Assembly (NCBI GenBank): GCA_025266875.1 | Contig: JALLLT010000004.1 | Location: 1,178,001 to 1,242,000, forward strand | Reading direction: 5' to 3' | DNA from: Fennellomyces sp. T-0311 | Lineage: Eukaryota; Mucoromycota; Mucoromycetes; Mucorales; Lichtheimiaceae | DNA length: 64,000 nt | In this document: in pieces, positions 1 to 10,882 of the stretch | How positions within the stretch are numbered: the stretch's first letter is position 1 | Layout of the letters: the number at the start of each line of letters is the position of its first letter | Program-made: the position numbers and the translations under genes | Notes under the pieces: generated by a model | What the model was told of the DNA's origin: nothing | The model's database searches: none | The model's input: only the letters and a program-made list of their open reading frames with translations

Positions 1-1807
1 TCGTGACAATGGAAGACCACTACGTTAATTGGCATTATTCAAATTACCCACGACACGCTAATACGCAAATCTCTTAGGCATTGGGTGAGAATTAGCCTTA
101 GCGTGAAAGATTGGTGTGTACAAGCAAAGGTAATTTCCATACAGAATTGTGAAAGCATAAGCAAAAGCGAAAGATAGAGTGAAGCAGCATAATAATAGTT
201 TTACTAAATGAAAAAAGGGCATAACAACGTCCTGTACGAATCGACATAGTGGTTGAAGGGTGCCCTGGTCGTACAGACATGTTACTATTGACGAAAAATA
301 ACCTTTGGCATGTTTAATATGGTGTTTCGCGGAAAGACATCACATAAAGAGGAAGGAATCTTTATAAATATTCTCATTGTGAGAAGTGTACTGAGCAAAA
401 TGGTCCTATTTGAAAAACAAAAAAGGCTGTTGTGTACATGTTATACACATACTATTGCAGTACGTCCACGCCCAACTTTTTCTTCAGTAGGATACATAAA
501 GTAGAAATAAAGCGGAGTGCTTGCAAAGACATAATTGAGTTGTGTGGTAAAATTGAACCATATATACGGAGAACTCATGTGGTCAAACAATATACTATGC
601 GTTGATATAAAAAAAAACTCGTTCCGAAGCGTTATATGCGTCCTGCTTTTTGACATTCGTCGGGAGGGAGACCTTAATTCGGGCTCTTGTATACAATTTG
701 GAGTTCGAGAAAAAGACTTGGCACGTTTTTTTGGGACTGGTGGGCCACTATTCATAGCTGTGGCCCAATGTCCGTCGGGTATGGTCCGTTTAGAGCCCTA
801 CCACGTATGTATATATGTAGTAGTATCTTGTTTTCGCTAACCCGTGCAAAGCGGCGATCACAATGCAAGTGGCCTGCTGAAAAGCGTCTAGAATGATGTT
901 ACTTATAAAGGCAACACATCCGTTGCGTAGTTAAAGCTTTTTCTCGGATCGGAGTAGCAGAGTTTACATTTGCTGCCCGTATCTCTTATCAATCCATCAA
1001 CCTTCGTTTTTTCAACCGCGCAAATACGTATGTCAGAGCACTCAATCCGATCAGTCGTTGGCAACAGTACAGAAAACAAGGCAGGTAAAGAATAACTACG
1101 TTGTGTATGACCCAAAGATCAGTGCAAAAGTAACATTAAAAGCGTATCAAAGCTACCCGGCAAAAACGATACAGGTATACATGTCTTCTAATTCAGCATA
1201 ATTACTTGTGTAAGATGTGAAATAATGCTTACCGTTGCACAAAAGTCGATCTCTTGCAAGCGTCAACGGCGTGCCTTTCCTGGATCAAGGGCGGAATTCA
1301 GGTACATGGGATGGCTGAGCATGCTTTCATTGGCGGGGTTGCGAATCTGAACATACTGGAAAACGCAAGAAAAGCGATGGGGCTCACCTGCTTACTCAAA
1401 AATCATCTGACGAAAAGATCACACGGACAATACTCTTGTGCGTCCACAGCGGCCCAGAAAGTATATGTGGTAAACAAAGAGTGATATACGCAAATGAGGT
1501 CCGTTCTTCGGAGCTGCGGGCGGCATTAATGGCGTGGGGATAAGTGATCGTCAGCAAGATAAACAGAAAAAAGATAACGGCAGCGAAAGTACTCGATGCT
1601 CTACCCCCTTTGCAATGGGTCGACGCGATGCAGAGAGCAAAGCAACCGATCACCGTGACAACGAAAACAAAGGCCACCTTTATCAGTTTTATTTACACAG
1701 CAAGACAATCAGAACGGTCTCGTGTAACCGACGCTCAGTCCAAAATAACTTATTAAAGTAGCGACCCGGCCCCACTCTTCGCTTTAAATTCCTGCAGCTC
1801 TTTCACG
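1..1807. other. Gene-poor 5' stretch
   Basis: No reading frame longer than about 100 codons and no recognisable domain was found on either strand. Around 1254-1760 several short frames look weakly coding but are broken by stops in every frame. They could be a decayed gene or chance. The last 150 bases presumably hold the promoter of the HTH/Myb gene. Confidence 0.5.
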
Positions 1808-2827
1808 ATGGCACCTGGACACAAAACCACCAACGAAGACAAACGATGGCTCATTGTTGGAGCCTATCATACCGGAGTCCCTGAAAAAACAGTAGCTCGC
1901 ATATCTGGCCTTTCCACCACGGCCGTGCGACAAATATATTTGAATCACCAGCAGACCGGCACACCCTCGTTGCCCAAGCAATTGTCACGAAGAAGTAACC
2001 AATGCCCCACTCTCAAACTTTCCTCACCAGGTGCTAACGCAATTCATCTATTTTCATTTCAAATAGTAAGAGAGAAGCCGATTGTGGAGTACGACGAAGA
2101 TGGAAACTTGATTGACGATTGCGATGAAGAAAGTGATTCTTACGAAGAGGTACTACAGCTATTCCCAACGGCTGCAGCTGCATGTTTATGTAACAACACG
2201 CTATTAGATTGCCAAGCGGCGAAAAGTGGTACCGAAACGCAACCAAAGCATAAAGATATCTCGTCAACCGACAACAAAGGACGTGATAGCGTATGTTGTT
2301 CAGCAAGTGCACCATCAATCATCTGCTGATAATCAATGGGTGAGTATTAAGGGGGGTTTGAAACGAAAGACGATCGAAATAACCCCACGACACAGGACGT
2401 TGCATCATCGACCGCAGAATCAACACCTTCCTTGTCATCGTCACCCGTTTTGTCAATGGGAGGAAGTTGGCGACCGTTGACTCCTCCGAGAGAAGCCTCA
2501 CATGATGCAAAGACACCGCCAAATCCCCCTGTTCACTTTCCTCCGTCACCCCCGCATCATCAGCATATTCCTCATCTGCCACCTGTCGGCAAATTTGAGC
2601 AGACCATTCGAGGCTGTGAATTATGGACCCGAGAGGACGACAGGATATTGATTGAGCATATGCTTGATCCTGCGCACGGTGAACGCTGGCGTGAACTCGA
2701 GGCCAAGCTGGAAGGCAGACACACCGCGAGACTTTGTAGTCACCGCTGGGATTACCTCCAGACTTACTTTTTGAAGGCCTTACAAAGCGAGCAAAGCCCT
2801 TCTGCTGATTCCGCAGAGCCAAATTAG
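1808..2827 (+). CDS. HTH plus Myb/SANT-like DNA-binding protein
   Basis: Probable nuclear DNA-binding protein of 280 aa, exons 1808-1994, 2067-2290, 2396-2827. Intron 1 (72 nt) has donor GTAACC, a CTAAC branch site and a TAG acceptor. Intron 2 (105 nt) has GTATGT and CAG. Both are multiples of three, so a naive frame partly reads through them. Residues about 8-58 resemble the helix-turn-helix of Tc1/mariner-type transposases or homeodomain-like folds (GVPEKTVARISGLSTTAV). A very acidic segment follows (VEYDEDGNLIDDCDEE), then a proline-rich linker, then a C-terminal Myb-like repeat (ELWTREDDRILIEHML, later CSHRWDYLQTYF) with the spaced tryptophans of SANT/Myb folds. No DDE catalytic domain is present, so this is not an active transposase. 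Targets are unknown. Domain assignment is by eye. Confidence 0.65.
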
Positions 2828-3191
2828 CACCCTTTTCCTCTCCCGTTTTTCCTCTCCCTCTCCCTCTTCCTCTCTCTCTCGGCGATATGTCTATGATACC
2901 AATGGATTTCTTTTTACTTTTTGCAGAATAACAAACTTTATCTGTGCTTTCTTTATCCATCATTCCAATCGCAACTGGCCACTCTCAAGTCAGAAACAAA
3001 TGCCGCTGCGTTGATTGTGCTCAGCCATGAGCCATACAACACATGCAACTGGGCATTATCTCGCCCTTATTATCTGCGAGATGTAAACGCTGATCCCTTG
3101 CCACTATTCATGAATCAGGGAAGGCATGTAAAAGCTTTGTTTGTGTAGTTTTGTGAGAAGTATCGTGGAAGCACAGTAACTGGGATAATAC
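2828..3191. other. Convergent intergenic region with CT-rich tract
   Basis: Lies between the 3' ends of the HTH/Myb gene and the CAF-1 gene. It contains a pyrimidine-rich tract (about 2833-2880) and a weakly coding-looking frame at 2921-3148 with no recognisable domain. Probably 3' untranslated sequence. Confidence 0.45.
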
Positions 3192-6092
3192 TTAGTTTGA
3201 GGTTTCCTTAACATGCCATGCGGCTTTCTACAAAAAGAAAAAATAGGTTCCTATTAATATATGCACGTAGTCATATGATCGCTATCTTACTGTATCGGAG
3301 CCACGTTTTTCTTTAACAGCCAGATCCTTGATCTTCATTTCGATTTGTCGCTTGGATACATCCCGTAGCAACCTATCACTCATCTTGTTCATACCACATG
3401 CTTGGATGTAGCGTTTTTGACATACCAATTGGCCTTTGCTTCCGACACGAGTTTCGGCATTGCGTCTGCTTTTCCTTTGATGATCTATATATAGAGTGAG
3501 CTGGAAGTCTTTGTTGAATAACGGGTCCGCTGTTACATTAATGAGCTCGCTTTCGTGCTCAGGAGTGAACGTCATCTTTTTACTATTATCGTCTCCTGTA
3601 GAAGAAGTAAGCTTAGTATTTGGTGTATCTTCCGTATCCATCTTGAATGGATCGTATGGTCTTTCGTTGGCATAGTCTATATCCAGGCAATCATTAGATG
3701 ATATGCTTACATGTAATTGCGACACGACAATTACCAAAGAGCATCCGAGTTGGATATAATCTCAAGGTGTCATCCTCAGTTGCCTGGCCATCATCAAAGA
3801 TAGGTCCTATAATAACAGGGCGGATTGCCATATGCTATAGCCAACAGTAAGCACCCACTTCTGCTATCGTTTTCGTTTACTCTTAACCTTTCTGGTAGGC
3901 CGCATACTAGGTCCAGATGCAACTTTGGTAGTACGCTCTTCATCACTTTCAACCCCTTCACCCTCGGATAGATACCCTTCTGGGACGAGCCATCCAGCCT
4001 AGATAAAAAGGTTGAACAATCACGTTGACTTCCACAAGTTAACTTACGTCTTCCGGATCTGCAATATCTGAAGACGGATCGTCTTCATCTTCATCACCGC
4101 TCTGGATCTCTTCGCCCTCACCTTCGGGCTCCCATTCGCCTTCGCTATCATGTTCATAATCCACAAGACCCTCATCCTTGGCAAGTGGACAACGAGCATT
4201 GATTCGTTTACTTGATTTGGTCCAAGTACCTATAAAAAGCGAATAAGTTTGTCTTGACCATCTAGCAGTGACTGCAACTCACCGTAATATGCTGGACGAA
4301 CATCCTCAGTGAATTGCAATAGCTTCATTGAGATTTGGAGTCTGTTGAAGTTTTCTTCGGACATGTTGGGACCCAGGAAGATGCTTCGCAAGTTCATGCT
4401 TCGGTTGCAACCGCGTTTCTGCATTGCATCCGGGTTGGACTTCTTTAATGTTCGCAGATATCGAGTTCGCAAGTCCGGAGATACTAAACTATAGAATAAG
4501 ACGCATAACCCATTGATTCACTGAATTCAACGTACCTTCGCATGGTTTGTTCTTTTCAGATATGCTCGACTTTAGCTGTTGCTCGAAATCGTCGGACGGT
4601 CGGTCAGCGACAATTGACCATGGATACATAGACACGTGTTCTTTGACATAGAAAGAGGGGAATATGTTTGGAGTGTTATTGGTGTTATTGGAGTCTATAA
4701 CGCCCATGATAAGTACTTGTAATATATTATTTTACGCGCATTACCATCATGTGCAACATGAGAAGGCTTTTCATCTGGTGCTTTGGTGAATAATGATGTG
4801 AGCCGCATTTGCGACTTTAAACAAGAGATTAGCTGAAACCTTCTTCCAACCTGCACCCTTTCGACTCACCTGTTCCTTCTTCCGCCGTTCTTCCTCCCGC
4901 TTCTTTCGTTCCTCCTCACGAAGTTTCTTTTCTTCTTCACGTTTCCGCTTCTCCTCCTCACGCTTTCGCTTCTCTTCTTCGCGTATCCGCCGCTCTTCTT
5001 CCTATGTCGATAATAAGTGATCACAGTTGCCTTTTTAGCCCAGCGACAACATACTTTCTTTCGCCGCTTCTCATTTTCAAGTTCAATTTCGGCAGGACTT
5101 CTGATTTCTTCAGCAGGCTGTGCCTTGCGGTGCGGTTTGCTTTGCGGTTTGCTCTGTAATAGCGTGAGTTGTTGGTCAGGTGTTAGGGCTTCGAAGCAGG
5201 AGGTAACATGTTCAGAGAACTAAAAAAATGCGCATCAATAAAAATACATCCCGCTTGTTTTATACCTATTTACTTGTGCTCTGACCGCTCGTCGCTGTTG
5301 GATGATGGCTTGCAAATCAGCAGGAAGACATGATATATCATTAGCTTCCCGGCGAGAGAAAGAAAGATACTATCCACCTTATTAGTTTTTCGAGTCATTT
5401 CTATTTGTACCGATATATTTACCTGTGGGATGACCGTGATACCGTTGTCCAGTCGAGTAAGGACTCTTGGTAAAACGCCATATTTGGTACGCGTGGTTAT
5501 TGACCTCACTGTACTCTCAATAAGATCAGTGAATCGTTCAGTATCTACAGAGAAAATGTGGTCAGAATACCAATCATTATCCACGGAATAGTTACACACA
5601 TCGTTCGTTGCGTTGAAACGGAGATAGCAGGTCATTGATACGATTGCATAGTTGTCCAAAGCTCTCATCACTAATAAGTTGTCAGAGGTAAATTTCCTTC
5701 ATAGTCGAGATACGCACTCACCTATCCTGACAGAGAGCACTTAGAATATCATAGTATTCAGTAGGAAATACTAGTTGTTGAAGATCTGTGGTGTTGTCTT
5801 GTTCAACTCGAGCACGATAACCGCGAAACTCCTTGATTCCTAAGAGTTTGACATTAGATCGTCAAGATCGCCAGTTACTGAGCACGCCACTCACTGTCAG
5901 CGATATACAGGTGATTCTCGGCGCGTAACTTTGTTTCGGCAAACGCCAGTTTTCCGTCTTTCAGAAAGTCAAGTTGCTAAAGCCATACGATTAAGTGGTC
6001 TCAATCATTTCAAACGGTGAAAAACAACTTACGGGGGTAGGACGCGCGTGAGGCTCGTCCACACGTACTTTTGGATCTATTAGTGAATCCAT
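3192..6092 (-). CDS. Chromatin assembly factor 1 large subunit (p150/Rlf2/CHAF1A-like)
   Basis: CAF-1 deposits newly made H3-H4 on DNA behind the replication fork; this is its large scaffold subunit. The first exon is 6092-6033. Later exons are separated by many 50-65 nt introns. An N-terminal segment is unique to fungi (about 5970-5270). The charged KER region (repeats of REEEKRKREEEKR) lies at about 5030-4870. The CAF-1 motif LLQFTEDVRPAYYGTWTKSS is read across an intron (4310-4220), and the acidic ED domain LVDYEHDSEGEWEPE is at 4170-4130. GWLVPEGYLSEGEG follows, then IRPVIIGPIF, and the C-terminal winged-helix segment SKRQIEMKIKDLAVKEKR. A final 36-nt exon (3227-3192), reached through a 64-nt intron with a strong T-rich acceptor, restores the family ending AAWHVKETSN. 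The start ATG lies about 170 bases from the start chosen for the divergent INCENP-like gene. Family assignment is strong; a few internal exon edges are uncertain. Confidence 0.9.
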
Positions 6093-6263
6093 TGCGAAAA
6101 CAAGATGTCTGTAACACGGAGCTTACAGTCTTGGAACTGCTGCGCAGTCATTGAAAGGCGATGTTCAGGTGAATCTGGTGCAGACATTTTGGAAATAAAA
6201 AACCAACTTTCGAAAACTCAGTTTAGTTCTCTAACTTCTTTATTTAAAAAAGCCATATACAAG

Positions 6264-6972
6264 ATGCATTCTGTTCCTGATCCAGCAAAGAAGCGAAGAG
6301 GGGAGGAATGGGCGCGAGAACAATCGTATAAAATAAGCAGATCAGCTACGGAAAAACTGCATCAACTTGAAAGCATCGTTGATGAGCACTTGGCATGGTT
6401 AGATCAGCATAACACCGTCAGGTAATAACTATGCATCCTTATAAACCATTTAGTAATCAACATTTAGAAAACTGATTGAAACACGTCGACCACTTGGTCA
6501 GAAAGTTGATCAGACGAAAAGACAACAGCAGAAGCATGAACAGTCGAAGCATGAACAACCGAAGCGTGCCAGCACGAACAGCGATGCGTCGATGCACACC
6601 GCACCTGACGAGATGGATGATCAAGTACAACTTGTTCGATCTTCGCGACATAGTATCAATGCTGGCGAAGGAACTAGTCTTATGCGAAGCAGTCGTTCAC
6701 GTAGTGATAGACACAGCAAATATGGGAATGATCAGGACAGCAGTGATTACATGGATCCAGATCTGATACCATCCGAAACACCATCATGGGCTACCAGCCC
6801 AGAACTCAGGCTGAAGCTTCGAACCCAAAATCCCAGTGATGGCGATAAGATATTTGGGCCCATTGGTCCATTGGAATTATCAAGTAAGGCAGTATGATAA
6901 TCCAGCATGGTCTGTTTTGACACAGCTCCCGAATTAGACGTGTTTGATAGACCTACTGAGCGCCGGCAGTAG
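6264..6972 (+). CDS. Short INCENP/Sli15-like protein with IN-box
   Basis: Likely scaffold of the chromosomal passenger complex, which holds and activates Aurora B kinase. Exons 6264-6421, 6468-6883, 6938-6972 give 202 aa. The N-terminal third is helical (SATEKLHQLESIVDEHLAWL), resembling the segment that packs with survivin and borealin. A basic, glutamine- and serine-rich middle follows. The C-terminus has an IN-box: PSWATSPELRLKLRTQN, then DKIFGPIGPLEL, then SNVF supplied by the last exon. This matches the INCENP pattern of W, a spacer, FG, PL(D/E)L, then (I/V)F. The last 54-nt intron was chosen because it alone restores that spacing. An upstream in-frame ATG at 6105 is only 12 bases from the CAF-1 start on the other strand and is unlikely to be used. 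The protein is far smaller than human or yeast INCENP (roughly 700-900 aa). Confidence 0.62.
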
Positions 6973-7473
6973 ACGTGGGGCATAGTTATATGTGTGGCAA
7001 AGGGAAATCCCCTCATCAATTCATTTTCCATATTCATCCTTCAGGCCCAAGCCGTGACAAAATTAGCTTTGGCTTAATATGTAAATACCATAGAAACACA
7101 TGAGTACATCATTTGCAACCTTAATATATACATAAACCTGCATTCTCTTTTTTCCATTTGGGCTCTTAGACGTTGGGCAGTCCTTTTGATCTGGGCGCCT
7201 TATGAGATGGCTAATTACTTAAAAGCTTTGTACATACGTACCAGCATATCGGGAATGGGTCAAATGGCCACAAAAAGCCTATTTTGGCCATGCAGTGGCG
7301 CTACTCTTTGTCCGTGACACCAACATCTCAATTTGCCGCTTGGCGACGCAGTTTTGTTCGAGAACAGATGAACATTGACGTTTTGCGTAAAAAAGTACGC
7401 GCCATCTGACCTCTCGTGATACTGAACCGCCGTATGTGTACTACGCTGGCTTAAACTTATATATATATAATTG
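6973..7473. other. Intergenic region and TATA-rich promoter
   Basis: No gene seen. An AT-run (about 7456-7470, TATATATATATAA) lies immediately before the ATG at 7474. Confidence 0.4.
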
Positions 7474-8466
7474 ATGGACGAACAAACCAGACCCTATCTT
7501 TCACTTTTTGCTTCGACTACAATGGGTATATGGACGGTTCGCGAATACGTTTACGAGTGCCAACAAGCCAAACGCGCACTCGATATCAAGAAGAAGGCTC
7601 TGGATGATTTTCAACGAGAGGAGAGAACAGCAGAAGAAGGCCAATACATTATGTCTGACAGACTAGACGCATACCAGGCACTTGTACAAGAGCTACGTGT
7701 TCTGCACAAATACTTTATTGAGGCCGGTAAAGCGCGCATGTCATTTATGGCGAACACCTTTATTATCCTCTCATTCATTGGTTTCATCCCTGCCGCCATT
7801 TCATCCTTGGACGCATTACGGGACCAACGTGGGCTTGGCGTCGCTATTTTTGCCATGATGTGCGGATGCACAGTTTGCGCATTCGCGTACGTCCTCTGGT
7901 ATCGTATTGTTCCTTCCGTCGTCCATAATATTATACTCAGTCCACTCTTTGTGAAGCACCGAAAAGTATTTGGGGCGCCAATACAAGAGCATTGCTGTCA
8001 ATGTCACAGCAACCCAAGACGCTCCATAACACCTGCTGGTCGCGCAAGTCGAGATACCGAACGAACTGCAGTCCAAACGCCAGGATTTTTGAAAGATCAA
8101 GATGGTCCAAACATGCGGCAACTGGAAACAGAGGCACTCAAGAGTTCACGATGGATTATGTTTTTTTTATGGACCTTTCCCATATTGGAGGTCTTCAATG
8201 CAATTCTTTACTCGCTCATCATCTTTTGTCAGTTTGTTATTGTTGTGGTTCTCCGCATAGATGAGCAAGCAGCGATTGAGCTCGCAGAGGATAGTTCAGA
8301 TGATTCCTATTCTCCGTTTCGTTCAAAGTACATGCAATGGATATTTACTTTATGGATTCTTATTATGAATATCCTTTTCTCATTCTGTAATCATTCGCCG
8401 TCCCCAATTCCTTCCCGTCATCATAATGGTGTTATTAAAGAAGAGAAAGCTCGTAGTCCATGGTAA
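7474..8466 (+). CDS. Multi-pass membrane protein, paralog 1 of 3
   Basis: Unrecognised family; 330 aa, single exon. The first ATG of the frame is 7474. The N-terminal 100 residues are helical and charged (YECQQAKRALDIKKKALDDF). Two hydrophobic segments follow (FMANTFIILSFIGFIPAAIS and VAIFAMMCGCTVCAFAYVLW), then a hydrophilic loop of about 90 residues, a long hydrophobic pair (WIMFFLWTFPILEVFNAILY onward), an acidic DSSDDS loop and a last hydrophobic segment (WIFTLWILIMNILFSF). About four or five membrane passes with cytosolic-looking loops are inferred. It shares most of its length with the convergent gene at 8672-9682, pointing to an inverted local duplication. Function unknown; no transporter or channel signature was recognised. 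Confidence 0.75.
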   Translation: MDEQTRPYLSLFASTTMGIWTVREYVYECQQAKRALDIKKKALDDFQREERTAEEGQYIMSDRLDAYQALVQELRVLHKYFIEAGKARMSFMANTFIILSFIGFIPAAISSLDALRDQRGLGVAIFAMMCGCTVCAFAYVLWYRIVPSVVHNIILSPLFVKHRKVFGAPIQEHCCQCHSNPRRSITPAGRASRDTERTAVQTPGFLKDQDGPNMRQLETEALKSSRWIMFFLWTFPILEVFNAILYSLIIFCQFVIVVVLRIDEQAAIELAEDSSDDSYSPFRSKYMQWIFTLWILIMNILFSFCNHSPSPIPSRHHNGVIKEEKARSPW

Positions 8467-8671
8467 ATTGCTGCTTTTCTTGTTATGAGTCGATGTTTTT
8501 GAATATCGTTTTTGCCACTACTATGTCCTCCAGTAATTAAATAGTTCCATACACCTCCTTTTCTTTCGGGGAATTTAACTGCGCCGCTATTGAGTTGATG
8601 CTTGCCAAAAAAAAGCTGTATAAATGGGCCGGAGCAACACATTATTTCCATATTCTGCGTAGTGCCTGGGT

Positions 8672-9682
8672 TCACCACGACAACGTGCGGCGCGCGTCAA
8701 TTTCTTTATTTAATCCTTTATGATACTGTGCAATTTTAGGTGAAGGAGAATGATTACAAGAGGAGAAAATGACATTCATAACAAGAATCCACAGAGTGAA
8801 AATCCATTGCATAGATTTAGCACGATAAGGTGAGTCAGGGTCATCAGAACTATCTGTTGGCAATTCCGGATCTGGTTGCTCGTCCAATTTCAAAACGACA
8901 ACAATGGCGAGTTGGCAGAAAATAATCAACGCATAGAGTACAGCGTTGAAAATCTCCAAGACTGGAAAGATCCGCAGGAAAATAAGAATGTGGTTAGCAC
9001 TATTGATAGCCCATGCTTCCAAAAGTTGAATTCTGCCATCCTCTTTCCTTGACAAAGATGATTGATCATCCACCGAACCAGCTTTTGGAATAGTCGTTGT
9101 AATTTCGCTACCGCGTGGTGATGGTTGAGGTGTTGATTCTTGTTCCGCAATTGCTGTAGTAACTTGGCTATCGCGCAATGGAAGTGCTGGGCGACGGCAC
9201 GGAGAGGTTGATTCGTCAGGATCACTTTCTCCAAAAACTGTGCAGTGCTCTGTTAACAATTTCTTAAGGACGAAGTGGTGTACGATGGATGGAAAAACAC
9301 GATACCAGAGGACGTATAGAAAGGCGCACAGGGTGCATCCACACATCATGGCGAGAATGGCAATGCCGAGTCCTCTTTGGTCACGCAATGCCTCCAAGGA
9401 CGCAATGGCAGCTGGGATAAAGCCAATGAAGGATAGAATGATAAATGTATTTGCCATAAACGACATGCGTGCCTTTCCAGCATCGATAAAGTAGTTATGG
9501 AGCATATGAAGCTCGGCGATCAGTTCGTGGTATGCAGAAAGTCGATCTGTAACCGCCAGACCGTCTTCCAATAGTTTGGTGTCGTAATTGGGGAATTGTT
9601 GGACTGTCTCTTGCTTATGCTTGAGAGTAACTTTAGCTTCCTGGCATTCGTTAAAATGTGCTCGTACTGTCCAGATACCCAT
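8672..9682 (-). CDS. Multi-pass membrane protein, paralog 2 of 3
   Basis: 336 aa, single exon, tail-to-tail with the paralog at 7474-8466. The reading frame stays open upstream of 9682, but the first ATG is at 9682 and aligns with an internal methionine of paralog 1 (MGIWTVR in both). Conserved blocks include HNYFIDAGKARMSFMANTF, IGFIPAAIASLEALRDQRGL, MMCGCTLCAFLYVLWYRVFP, FPVLEIFNAVLYALIIFCQ and the last membrane segment MQWIFTLWILVMN. The central loop differs and carries two copies of a short serine/threonine/proline-rich unit (SQVTTAIAEQ.. and SEITTTIPK..). Function unknown. Confidence 0.75.
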   Translation of the reverse strand: MGIWTVRAHFNECQEAKVTLKHKQETVQQFPNYDTKLLEDGLAVTDRLSAYHELIAELHMLHNYFIDAGKARMSFMANTFIILSFIGFIPAAIASLEALRDQRGLGIAILAMMCGCTLCAFLYVLWYRVFPSIVHHFVLKKLLTEHCTVFGESDPDESTSPCRRPALPLRDSQVTTAIAEQESTPQPSPRGSEITTTIPKAGSVDDQSSLSRKEDGRIQLLEAWAINSANHILIFLRIFPVLEIFNAVLYALIIFCQLAIVVVLKLDEQPDPELPTDSSDDPDSPYRAKSMQWIFTLWILVMNVIFSSCNHSPSPKIAQYHKGLNKEIDARRTLSW

Positions 9683-10882
9683 TTTGAAAATGAACAATGC
9701 GGATAAGAAAAAAATGGTCTCTTTTTGAAAGAAAACTATATTTATAATGGAAATCAAGATGCCCAGAGTCACGAGAATTCATGAGAATTCATTCTGATAT
9801 ATATGCTTCCAAATGCAAGATAACAAGGAGTAAAGCGATGTTGATATCTGCAACAATCCTGGGATGAAATCTTCTTTATCGCCTGTGTGATCTCTGATTG
9901 ACTAATTGGTATGACCCTGCACAACAGAAGCACCAGTTCGGAAGATATTGGCCCAGGGTGGGATACACTAATTTCTAAAATTAGTTTGTAAACCGTTTCA
10001 TATTTTGTGTAAAAGTATTGAAGGAGCTCAATCTATTCTTCTCAGTATAAAGAACTTTATAACACGACGCAGTACCTTTTCGCATTTATCGATAGCAGGC
10101 TATTTGAGTTTGCGTAAGTCACTTGGCTTAAACAATTGGTGATACGAGATTTGTGATACCGAACGAAGTGTAGTACAAATAGCGCCACAGCGTTACCCAA
10201 ATGCTGCATAAAGAGGAAGCTAGGTTAAGTGCAGACAGCAAACCACTGAGAGATATATACTTCTTTGGAATTTCAGTCAGTGTACTCTCCACTGATCGAC
10301 TTACTTTTCAATCAACAAACCCATGTACGTATAGAAAAGTATGTGAATGTCTGCACATACGTACCTGTGCGCGCCGCTTCTCACATGGACAAACATTGCT
10401 TCCTGCTACTATCATTACCGCGAGGTATGATCAACATTACAGGAAAACGCAACCCTAATTTCTTGTAATACGAAGGGATGAAAAACTTGGAGCTATTTTA
10501 GGCACGAAAATTCTGTACCCTATTCATTTACTAGTTATTAGGCCCAGCTGGTGCAATTACTCATTATAATCGATATTACCTGACCCAGGCTGGTTCGCCA
10601 GGCGTTGTTTATGTATGTCAATCACTTTTGAGCGCAGCAAAAATAAAATGTGCATCGCTACCTCTGCATTTCGTCTCCGTTTATGTTTTATGACTTGATC
10701 TACACTGATTCCAGAATCAAAAACGTTTTTTTTGCTGTGTTAAGTTTCTATATTTAAAAGGAACCTTCCAAGCCGCCTTTGGATATAGAACATGGTTCGA
10801 CAAGCAAACTCTTTTTTCCCTTTTTGTTGCACAAAAAGACCTGCGCAAATTTTTGGCTTAGACTAGATCGAGTGTCACAAAA
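9683..10882. other. Intergenic region between divergent paralogs 2 and 3
   Basis: About 1.2 kb without a convincing gene. Short frames near 10201-10468 show no domain. The stretch presumably holds the promoters of the two flanking membrane-protein genes. Confidence 0.45.

Noticed and set aside
6105..6263. In-frame N-terminal extension of the INCENP-like gene from ATG 6105
   Set aside because: It starts 12 bases from the divergent CAF-1 start codon, leaving no room for two leaders. ATG 6264 follows a T-rich leader and precedes the conserved part.
9683..9772. Extra N-terminal membrane segment for paralog 2
   Set aside because: The extension has no ATG (starts at GTG); paralog 1 supports the methionine at 9682.
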